Source: Diphasiastrum complanatum (Eukaryota > Streptophyta > Lycopodiopsida > Lycopodiales > Lycopodiaceae). Taken from it: DNA of 64,000 nucleotides. The translations under genes were made by a program, and so were the position numbers. Each line of letters starts with the position of its first letter. The first letter of the stretch is position 1. Of the stretch, positions 44,720 to 56,335 are shown piece after piece. The stretch covers positions 50,671,227-50,735,226 of the forward strand of contig CM055107.1 in assembly GCA_029204225.1 (NCBI GenBank). The letters run 5' to 3'. The notes beneath the pieces are model-generated. The model searched no databases. It was not told the origin of the DNA and saw only the letters and a program-made list of their open reading frames with translations.

Positions 44720-46929
44720 ATGGCATCTATAAATGCATATCTTTTGGATACTAATAAAAGGCTCAACAAAACTAACTATTCCATATGGAAAGTTAGAATG
44801 GAATCTATCATGATCATGCAAGATCTGATGAAAATTGTAAATGGTAAGGAGGGTGAACCTATTCATCCTCAAGAAAAAGCCAAATACATCAAGAGGTGCA
44901 ATGTTGCACTACATTGCATAAAAATGAATGTTGCAAATGAACTCTTAAGAGAGGTAGGAGATTGCACTTCAGCTCAAGATGCTTGGGAGACTTTGCAAAA
45001 GGTCTATGAATCCAAGAACCAAACTAGAATGTTAGCTTTGAAGAATCAAATCTATAGAAGCTATCAAAAGAAAGGAGAGAGTGCACATACTTTTGTCCTA
45101 AGAGTAAAGGAATTGAACAAAGAGCTAGCCTTTATAGGTGACCCTATCAAGGATGAAGAGCTTGTTCAACTCATATTGAATGGACTAAGCTTTGAATTTG
45201 ACAATTTGGTTCAGGGATATGCAATTATGGGTAAGCTACCCATACTTGAAGAACTCCAAGGCACACTCATGGTCGAGGAATCAAGAAGGAGCCAAATGCA
45301 AGAGAGGATGGATAGGCTTTCCATCCAAGGTGGAGATGACCAAGCTCTCTTCACCAAAGGCAAAGGCAAGTCCAAAGGCAAAGGATCAACATTCAAGAAG
45401 TCTACAAAGCTTGAGGATCAAGAAGGATCCCCAAAGGCATCTCCATCAACCACCAAAGTCAAGAAGGACAAATCAAAGGTGAAGTGCTACTATTGTAGCA
45501 AGATGGGGCATTATGCCTCGGAATGCTTCAAGAGGAAGCAAGATCAAAGCCAAGCCAACATGAGCAAAGAGGAGGAGGAGGAGAGTTCACATGAGGACTC
45601 TCTCATGATGTCCATATTTTCTTCAACAAGCTTCAAAGGAGAAGATCCTTGGTGGATTGACTCGGGTGCTAGTTCACACATGACTAGTAAAAGGGAGTTT
45701 TTCTCTTCTCTCTTATCTTATGATGGACCTATAAAGTCTATCTATACAGCAAATGATGAAGCTTGTAAGATTGAAGGAGTTGGTAGCATTCCCCTTTACT
45801 TAGGATCTTCCAAAAAGATCAACATAGAAGGTGTTTTGTACATTCCTACAATAACAAAGAATCTACTAAGTGTTGGCCAAATGGTAGACAATGGTTTCAA
45901 TGTTGACTTTGCTTCAAATGAATGTTTCATCAAGAAGAAGGGTAAGATAGCGGCTAAGGGCACTAGACTTGGCAAACTTTATAAGCTGGATGCATTTGTG
46001 GATACTAATGTTGTCATGTTGGCCGAGAAGAGCAAGATATCTACCTTTACTTTATGGCACAAAAGACTTGGACATGTCAACTCGGGTTCCATGGAGGCTA
46101 TGATCAAGGAGGAGTATGCTTTAGGCCTACCAAGGTCTATTAGGAAGGAAGACAAGGTTTGTGAAGCTTGTGCCTTATCCAAGGCACATAAGAAGGTGTT
46201 TCCTAACTCCATCACAAAGTCATCTCATCCTCTTGAACTCATACACTCGGATGTGCACATTGCTAGCACCAAATCTAATGGAGGTTCATCCATGTTTTTA
46301 ACCTTCATTGATGACTACTCAAGATATTGTTGGGTGTTCTTACTTTCCTTCAAGTCTCAAGTATTTGATACTTTTGTAAAGTTCAAGTTGTTTGTGGAAA
46401 AGCATCATAATCATAGCATCAAGATTCTTAGAAGTGACAATGGTGGAGAATTCATCTCCAATGAGTTCAAGGCCTTTTGTGAGGAGGAAGGGATCAAGAA
46501 AGAGACTTCTTGTCCTTACACTCCTCAACAAAATGGAGTTGCTAAAAGAAGGAATAGAACATTATGTGAATGTTCTAAGGCTTTAAGATTAGATGCTTGT
46601 TTGCCCAAATCCTTTTGGGGTGAGTCTCTTGTATGTGCAAACTATTTGATGAATAGGGTGTCTTGCAAAGCAATTGAAAGCAAAACTCCTTATGAGATGT
46701 TGTATGGAAAGAAACCCAATCTTAATCACTTGAAAGTTTTTGGGTGTATATGTTATGTGCATGTGCCATTGGAAACAAGAACCAAGGAGGATCCATCTTC
46801 CACAAGAGGGATCATGCTTGGATATGCAAGCTCAAGCAAGGGCTACAAAGTCTATCTCCCATCCTTGAACAAATTTGTTGTTTCAAGGGATGTCATCTTT
46901 GATGAACATCATATGCATATATATGCTTG
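44720..46929 (+). pseudogene. E4 gag, protease and integrase (integrase Glu to Lys)
   Basis: Open for 736 codons from ATG 44720. Gag: MASINAYLLDTNKRLNKTNY, knuckle CYYCSKMGHYASEC at residues ~256-269. Protease WWIDSGASSHM at ~311. Pre-integrase LWHKRLGH at ~445 with CEACALSKAHK. Integrase HSDVH at ~508, RSDNGGEF at ~572, then QNGVAKRRNR, so the third catalytic residue (609, Glu in E2 and E3) is Lys. Spacing from Asp573 to 609 is the DD35E spacing. The frame ends after HHMHIYA because of a four-base TA expansion near 46916. Confidence 0.9.
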
Positions 46930-47837
46930 AAGAAGGCTCAAGTGCTCCAACAATCAAGAAGAAGATGGCCGAGGAGCAAGATCTTGGTTTTGAGGAGGAG
47001 CTCATGGAGGAGCAAGCACCAAACCCACCTATCACACCAAGGAGATCTTCAAGGGCAAAAGTGGAGCCATCAAGGCTCACATATCAAGGCAAAGGACAAC
47101 AAGTTGAGGGTATCTCATCCACTTCTTATGCTTTATCTAGTTTTGAAGAACCGTCTAATGTTGAAGATGCATTGAACTCCAAAGAATGGTATAAAGCTAT
47201 GTTGGATGAGTATGATGCCTTGATTGAGAATGAAACTTGGTTGCTTGTTGAGAGACCTCAAAGGAATGTAATAGGATGCAAGTGGGTCTTCAAGCTTAAG
47301 TTGAATGCAAATGGGAGTGTTAACAAACATAAAGCAAGATTAGTTGCAAAAGGTTATGCTCAAGAGAGAGGGATAGACTATGAGGAAACTTTTGCACCCG
47401 TGGCAATAAGACTAATCATTGCACTTGCATCACATTTTGGATGGATTCTATGTCAAATGGATGTCTCTAATGCTTTCTTGAATGGTTTTTTGGAAGAGGA
47501 TATCTATATGGAGAAGCCACAAGGGTTCATCAAGCATGGAATGGAGAACAAAGTATGCCATCTCCAAAGAAGCATCTATGGCTTGAAGCAAGCCTCGAGA
47601 TCTTGGAATTCAAGACTACATTGCTATCTTATTTCACTTTCTTTTGTTCAAAGTGAATATGATCCCACTCTTTACATTAAGTTTGATGATGTTGGTATTG
47701 TACTTTTACTCATTTATGTAGATGACATCATCATTAGTGGAAATAGTGTTGATGGTATTGAAAAAATCAAGATAGATCTATCCTTAGAGTTCAAGATGGT
47801 AGATCTAGGGTGTCTTCACTTCATCTTAGGCATATAA
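46930..47837 (+). pseudogene. E4 RT, first part
   Basis: After the frameshift: MLEEGSSAPTIKKKMAEEQD, the linker RRSSRAKVEPSRLTYQGKG, and RT from ETWLLVERPQRNVIGCKWVF. The four residues KMVT found in E2 (FAPVAKMVTIRL) are missing (FAPVAIRL), a 12-base in-frame deletion. The active site IYVDDIIISG is intact. TAA at 47835-47837 replaces the GAA of HFILGIEVL. Confidence 0.88.
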
Positions 47838-48680
47838 GTACTTAGAGGGTCTGATTTTATCTTTATAAGTCAAGTAAACTATGCTCAAAGTCTTTTGAAG
47901 AAGTTTAAGATGGAAGTATGCAAAAGTGTTGACACACCAATGGAGCAAGATGTAAAAGTGCCAAATGAAGATGATGAAAGATCCTTCATGGACATCACTT
48001 TGTTTAGGCAACTTATAGGTTCCTTAATGTGGATCACTATAACTAGACCAGATCTTAGCTCTAGTGTATGTAGGTTGAGCCAATCCATGCAAAAGCCATT
48101 GAATATCCATTGGAAAAAGGCTAAGAGGATTCTAAGATACATCTCGGGTACATTGGATTTTGGGATTCTATATAGAGGAGATGTGATTAACCTTCATGCA
48201 TTTAGTGATTCAAATTTTGCAGGGGACAAGAGGGATAGGAAATCAACAAGTGCCTATTCAACTTTCATAGGAGAAGGTGTGGTTTCATGGCTTTCAAAAA
48301 AGCAAGAAACTATATCTCTATCTTCAACCGAGGCCGAGTACAAAGCTTTGACAACCACTACAAAGGAGGTACTTTGGATCAAGAGATTATTGGTGGAACT
48401 AAAGATCATGGATTCAGAGGAGGCACCAATCATCTACAATGACAATATATCAGCCCAACACCTTGCATCTAACCCAATCTTCCATGCAAGATCTAAGCAC
48501 ATTGAGATATGCCATCACTTTGTGAGAGAAATGGTGCAAGCCAAGGAGATTGCTTTGGAGCATGTTCCAAGCAATGAATGTGTAGCTGATCTACTTACTA
48601 AACCACTTCAAAAGACACCTTTTATGAAGTTCAGATCATCACTTGGAGTGATTAGTAAAGCAATGATTGAACCAAGCTAG
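47838..48680 (+). pseudogene. E4 RT C-terminus and RNase H
   Basis: Same frame after the TAA: VLRGSDFIFISQVNYAQSLL, TPMEQDVKVPNEDDERSF, LIGSLMWITITRPDL and RNase H FSDSNFAGDKRDRKSTSAYS, SLSSTEAEYKALTTTTKEV, HLASNPIFHARSKHIE, CVADLLTKPL, ending TAG. The second Asp of SDSDFAG in E2 is Asn here. Confidence 0.88.
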
Positions 48681-48694
48681 ATAGTGAGGAGGAG

Positions 48695-49376
48695 TGTTAA
48701 AAATTCACAATTCTAGCTTGACTAGTTTTGGTCATATGACTTGTAAATAGTTAGATGGTCATGATGTGGCTTGTCACACGTGCCAAATAGCATAGGATTC
48801 CATTCATAAGGATGTTCTCAAGTAGACCTAAGTGTTAGAACCTTTGGAATGAGTCCAAATTATGCTTAGATACAAGGGAGAAAAAATAGGAGCTATTTTT
48901 GGTAATTTTTGCATTGTTGAGGGATCTCCAAGATTCCAACCCTAACTTGGTAGGGATGAAAGATCCACCAAAATTAGCATTAGGGATAGGTTTAGGGCTA
49001 CTCATACCTGCCCAAAACCGTGATGGATCATGTATATATAGGTGATGATATCTCACCAAAATCAATCAAGCAATTTCATGTTTTTTCTCTCATAATGGTG
49101 CAATTGCTCTCTATGTTCATAATTGTTTGAGTACTTGTGATTACTAATGATTATAGGATTGAATGTAGGTCTGGTGTACAGTACTCAGACTGTGGGAGGC
49201 CGTACTTTCACACGTGTGAAGCCTTCTTCAAGGATTTGGGCCATTTAGTGAGGTTCAAGCATAGATTTTTGATGGATTTTGATAGTTCAACTTGTGCTAA
49301 TCTTATGAAATCATAATCTATTGTTTTCCTCATCATTTGAAGTGTTTTAGGATCCTTATTTGCTGTAATTTTTACA
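48695..49376 (+). repeat. E4 3' LTR (682 bp)
   Basis: TGTTAAAAATTCAC ... ATTTTTACA after GTGAGGAGGAG. Followed by TSD GATCC. Confidence 0.95.
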
Positions 49377-50829
49377 GATCCACCACCTTACATGCATATC
49401 ATTGGATGCAAGTGGGTGTTCAAGATCAAGTACAATCATGATGGCTCCATCAACAAGTACAAGGCAAGATTATGTGCTAAAGGCTTTGCACAAATATATG
49501 GCCTTGACTATGAAGAAACCTTTGCTCCTGTAGCAAAGATGGTGACAACAAGAATCATAATCTCTCTTGCCTTATTTTTTAAGTGGAAACTGTTTCGACC
49601 TTATGTCTCCAATGCTTTTTTGAATGGCTATCTTGAGGAGGAGATATATATGGAACAGTCTCAAGGATTTATCAAAGATAAATCTAATGTGTGTTTGCTA
49701 TTTAGAAGTCTTTATGGCTTAAAGCAAGCCCCCAGATCATTGTATTCAAGACTCAACAACTTTCTACTTTCATTAGGATTTGTGCTTAGTGACTATGATC
49801 CTTCTACGTACTTAAAATGTGATGGTAATAATATTGTCATTCTCCTAATCTATGTAGATGACATTATTCTTAGTGGAAGTTGTTTGATGCTAGTTCAAGA
49901 GACCAAAGATGCATTAGGAAAAGAATTTAAAATGCAAGATCTAGGAGAGAGATCCATTACATTTTGGGCCTTGAGATCGATTTTCATGAAGAGTATGTTT
50001 TTATTTATCAATCTAGATATGTCTTTTCTATGTTGAGAAAATTCAATATGCAGAGTTGTAAAGGCATAGATACTCCCATGGAGCAACATGTAAAAGATCC
50101 TATTAAAGGTGATGAAAGATCCTTCGAGGACGTCACACTTTATAGGAGTCTTATAGGCTCTTTAATTTGGCTTACTATCACTAGACCCGATTTGAGCTAT
50201 TGTGTGCACAATTTGAGTCAATTTATGCAAGATCCCAAGATCCAGCATTGGAAGATGCCCAAGAGAGTTCTAAGATATGTATCTTCTACTCAAGATTATG
50301 GTTTATTGTACACGAATGAAGATCTAACCATTGTTGGCTATTCATATTCCGATTTTGCAAGTGTTAAAATGGATCGAAAGTCCATTAATGCATATACTAT
50401 CTTTCTTGGATGCAATCTTGTGTCTTGGCTTTCAAAGAAGCAAGATACCATATCTCTATCATTTTGTGAGGCCGAGTACAAAGCACTCACTACAACAACT
50501 AAAGAAGTGCTTTCGATCAAGACGTTAATCATGGAGCTAAAGTGCATCAAAGAGGATGATCTTTCCTTGATCAAATGTGACAACATATCAGCACAAGCTC
50601 TTGCAAACAATCCTATTTTTCATGCAAGAAGCAAGCATATAGAAGTGGCACACCATTTTGTAAGGGAAAAGCTCATTGGAGGCGAAATCAACTTAGAACA
50701 TGTCGACACATCTTCGTGTATTGCTGATCTTCTCACAAAGCCACTTTGCAAAAGTGCCTTTTCAAAGCATAGGTCTAATCTTGGTCTTATCTCAAGATCA
50801 ATGCTTGATCCACATTACATACATTTTTA
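49377..50829 (+). pseudogene. E3 RT and RNase H, after the E4 insertion
   Basis: RT resumes at PPYMHIIGCKWVFKIKY and runs through YVSNAFLNGYLEEEIYMEQS and IYVDDIILSG (intact). A one-base change near 49945 shifts the frame at KMQDLGE; it continues from 49964 with LEIDFHEEYVFIYQSRYVFS. RNase H: VGYSYSDFASVKMDRKS (Tyr for the first Asp of the SDSDFA motif), SLSFCEAEYKALTTTTKEV, CDNISAQALANNPIFHARS and SCIADLLTKPL, to TAG 50828-50830. The frameshift and this substitution would disable it. Confidence 0.87.
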
Positions 50830-50836
50830 GGAGGAG

Positions 50837-51443
50837 TGTCAAAATATTGAGAAATCTATCTAATGTTGTGAGTATGGGTCCTAAAAATGCCAAAGATGAA
50901 TGGAGCTCTTTTGGCTTAGTAAAGACCCATCTTAGAATAAAATATTCAAGGTAGGTAGAAGTAGAAACTCGAGCTATCATAGAAATTGCCATTTGTACTT
51001 TACATGCCACATTTAATGCATGAAAAGACTATGTGGCACAATTAGACATAGTGAGGTGGCTTGGATAAGTCTAGATAGCTTGAGAAGTGGATCCACAACT
51101 CCAATTCAACTCAAAGTAGGAGGAGAGTCCATGGATCTATATATATGTGATGTACTCTCATAAAATGATGAAATTTGTGTGTAATGCAAATTTGGAGACA
51201 AGCTCTTTTTGCCCTCTCTCTCTCCACGAGTTTTGTGCTTGCTATTTTCTCTCTCTAGCCGAGTAGAGGCATTTATGATGCTTTGTCTTATGTTTTGTTG
51301 ACAGATGTTGCTTGTAACACAATAATATTGCTTGTATGATCAGCTTTCCTGTTGACAACCAATGCTAGTCTGATCTTTATGGTGTTATTGTGCCTACGAG
51401 ATCAAAAATACATGTGCAGGGCATCCCACACGTGTGAATTGCA
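50837..51443 (+). repeat. E3 3' LTR (607 bp)
   Basis: TGTCAAAATATTGAG ... CACACGTGTGAATTGCA after the purine run TAGGAGGAG. It contains a TATA-like run near 51140 and the motif pair at 51410-51437. Confidence 0.88.
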
Positions 51444-52687
51444 TGCGCACTTCTTGAGGGGCGAAAGTGCACAGTTTCCAATGCTCATCTCTTTTGTCTA
51501 CCCTTGTGCCACATACTAACCTTTATCCGTCATCTCAAGCATCCACCTCCTCCCAACCTGCAGTTATTAACACAACGGCCAGCAAACAAATGTGTGGCGC
51601 TGTCTCTACATCCACATCTCCACCTGCTACCCAGAGACGCACCTCCACTAACGCACTAACCACCCCATCAACAACCGCCACTTCTTCTTCCGTGCAACCC
51701 CCCACTCCAATTTTTGTTGTTGCTACCTCTCTTCCTGTTCCATCTACATCTGTTTCTATCTCCATCCCCGTTTCTTCTATTGATACCACTCCTATTTCTC
51801 TTCCAGTATCCACTACTCCATCCATCACCATTGCATCTTCCATCACTCCTGCCACCACTGTTGCTTCCATTCCATTCAATCCCTCTGATTCTCAATTGTC
51901 TCCCGACACTCTAGCGTGGATGCAAGTCATCAATTTTTCACCCCCACGCCAGACGCTTTCTGCTTTATCCTCACCTTCTTCCATACTCCACACCACCCTC
52001 CAGTTTCCTTATGTTCCTCCCATCCTCTCGTTCAGACAAACCGTCCTCACCCCTATTTTCACAGTTGCTTCTCAAACCCCATCCGCTTCGCCAACAAAGG
52101 TTGCCGAGGGCAACCAACCATTGTTTGATGACGCATTTGTCCAGACAGTGTTTGCACCATCACCAGATCGAGCTGATCCTACCACCCCAGATGGCATCAG
52201 GTCCAATGAGAACCCCGACGGTACTCCACAAGTCGTTGGGGCCGATACAACAAAAGCCCCTACTAGTGCCAGTGTACCGGCTGCTCCCACAGATCTAACG
52301 ACTATGTACCAAACTCTGGGAAAATACATCTTGGATGCGATAGCGGCCAAAGCCATTCTGGAAAGCAGGGTACTACATCTGGCGACGAATAACACACAAC
52401 TGTGAGCAGACCTCACCAAGTTGCAGCAAGAGCTGATTTTGGCTCAACAACACGAACAAGTAGGGCACCAGAAGATTGCCAAGCTGCAGCAGAAAGAGGA
52501 GGGCCTCAACAACTATATCCAAAGCCTCTCCAAAGTGCTGACAAAGGCATCCACGAAGGTGCGGGAGCTTCAATCTAAAGCGTCCCAATGGCTTGCTCCC
52601 ATCCAGGTGCAAATAAACCTTTTGCAAGCAGAGAACACACGTCTGGGGACGGAGGTCAAGGCCTTACAAGAAGAAAAGCTCATCTAG
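51444..52687 (+). pseudogene. Unrecognised Pro/Ser/Thr-rich plus coiled-coil ORF
   Basis: An open frame from the E3 edge to 52403, then a TGA and a resumed frame (shifted to 52421-52687) with the same character. The first ~230 residues are Ser/Thr/Pro-rich (SSQASTSSQPAVINTTASKQ) and are probably disordered. The last ~140 form a likely coiled coil: LGKYILDAIAAKAILESRVL, LTKLQQELILAQQHEQVGHQ, INLLQAENTRLGTEVKALQE. GC is higher than in the neighbouring copias. The start is not defined because E3 cuts it on the left. It may be the gag-like or accessory ORF of an unrecognised element; no zinc knuckle. Confidence 0.45.
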
Positions 52688-52736
52688 TTAGCTCAACCTG
52701 CACCGGACTAGAAAAAATCATGGCTAACGCCTCACG

Positions 52737-53990
52737 TTCTGTTGTTGAATAATTCTTCTTCGGATCTGTAAGTTGTTTGCTTGCAAATCGTATAGGATAA
52801 TCCTTCTTATAATCACTGGGCTGCGTCAAAACTGATCCAATGGCATATTTTGAGGTATCCGTATGAACATGAAATTCAATCGTCCAATCTGGAGAACGCA
52901 GTATTGGTGCTGAAATTAATGTTTTTTTAATTTTTCAAAGGCTTCTAATGCCTCTACTGTCCAAATAGGAACAATAGTCAGTTTGTATATAGGTCGTGTT
53001 AAATCCGCAAAGAAGATAATAAAATTCGATAGTAGTTCGCATGACCCATAAACACATAAACTCCACGAATTGTTGTTGGCGGTGGCAATTTCACAATAAT
53101 TTTGATCTTAGAATAATCTGTGGCAATATCATGTCTTGATATTACATGTCCAAGCACAACTCCGTGAGAAACCCATATCTGGCATTTTTTTGGATTTAGA
53201 GAAATTTGATATTTGCGGCATCTTTCAAATACTTTTTCCAATCGATCCAGGTGGTCTGCATCAGTACTATGGACTCCCAGGTCATCCAAGTAAATTTCAA
53301 GAAATTTATGTAGATAATCTTTAAAAGCAAATTGCATTACTCTTTGGAACGAACTTGGTGCATTACAGAGTCCAAACGGCATTACTTTGTAAGCATAGGT
53401 GTCCCATTCTGTTGCAAAAGCGGTTTTGTGACGATCGGCAAGTGCTATCTTAACCTGGTTGTAACCACTAAATCCATCCAGGAAACTTTAAGCTTCCGCT
53501 CCAGCAAGGCGATCCAAAATGCTTTCAGTAAAAGGTCACGGAAAGTGATTCTTCCACGTTACTTTGTTCAACGCCTTGAGTATGATCCATTGTTGATGAA
53601 TCATCATCCTTTTTTTGAACCACTGGTTTGATAGTCCAAATTGTAGGATCAACTTTGACTGCACGTTCACGATTTTCAAAAGTGATTTTTCCAGTACCCC
53701 AGTTATGAATTACTTGCGCAACTCATAACCATGGACATCCCAATAGAACTCGGTAGACATTTGGCACTTCTGGTAAGTCCATTACTACGAAAGTAATGAC
53801 GAACCGTACTCCCGCAATTCTAATAGATATATCTTCAACCATTCCTCGTGGACGAACTATCGTTTGATCAGCTAGCTTAATGACAAAAGTCGCAGGCTTG
53901 ATCTTTGTAAGGCCCCATTTTGCACATAGCTTTGTAAAAATCAGGTTAACTTCTGAACCATCTATCACACCTGCTTCCTTTAAAAATTGT
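52737..53990 (-). pseudogene. Decayed Ty3/gypsy pol: protease, RT, RNase H
   Basis: Minus strand. Protease-like: IDGSEVNLIFTKLCAKWGL, then NVYRVLLGCPWL (53968-53723); the active site reads IDGS rather than DSG or DTG. After a region with stops, RT: FLDGFSGYNQVKIALADRHK, MPFGLCNAPSSFQRVM and IYLDDLGVHS (YLDD for YVDD), and LNPKKCQIWVSHGVVLGH. RNase H follows: RSPDWTIEFHVHTDTSKYA and SVLTQPSDY, to about 52740. The early RT region is deleted. Order PR-RT-RH with the MPFGL motif is gypsy. No integrase. Confidence 0.8.
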
Positions 53991-53995
53991 CTATG

Positions 53996-54190
53996 CTATA
54001 TCAGCAGAGTGATATTCTTTTGTTCACTTTCCCAAGCGGCTCCAGTAGGTAATGGATCTGCTACAAGTTCTTTCTGCTTCTGTGCTCTGGTGACCACCAT
54101 CAAGGGTACACTTGATTTTTTCTGAGCTACTGGTCTTTGCTTTATTGTTATCAAATTTACAAGTGTTGTAGCTAGTGGTTGCTTCAATAT
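53996..54190 (-). pseudogene. Gypsy gag-pol linker ahead of protease
   Basis: Minus-strand peptide LATTLVNLITIKQRPVAQKK, then VVTRAQKQKELVADPLPTGA, open until a TAG just before the protease. It resembles the linker at about 10640 (VMTRAQLQQKN). Further upstream the frame enters the CT microsatellite. Confidence 0.55.
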
Positions 54191-54194
54191 AGAG

Positions 54195-56335
<2,141 letters not shown>

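Larger units (their letters stand above)
42568..49376 (+). mobile_element. Copia E4, inserted in E3, TSD GATCC
   Basis: LTRs of 682 bp (5' LTR split by a solo LTR; 3' LTR 48695-49376), GATCC at 42563-42567 and 49377-49381, primer site 43909-43921, gag-pol 44720-48680 and the purine run GTGAGGAGGAG before the 3' LTR. The LTR pair differs at about six positions by eye. It is the full-length relative of E2 but carries disabling mutations in pol. Confidence 0.95.
39206..51443 (+). mobile_element. Copia E3, interrupted by E4
   Basis: 5' LTR remnant (39206-39268), primer site (39269-39281), leader, gag, protease/integrase to 42567, then E4 (42568-49376, TSD GATCC), then RT and RNase H (49377-50829) and the complete 3' LTR (50837-51443, 607 bp, TGTCAAAATATTG to GTGTGAATTGCA). 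Removing E4 and one GATCC rejoins the RT codons. No TSD is seen for E3 itself because its 5' end is truncated. Confidence 0.9.
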
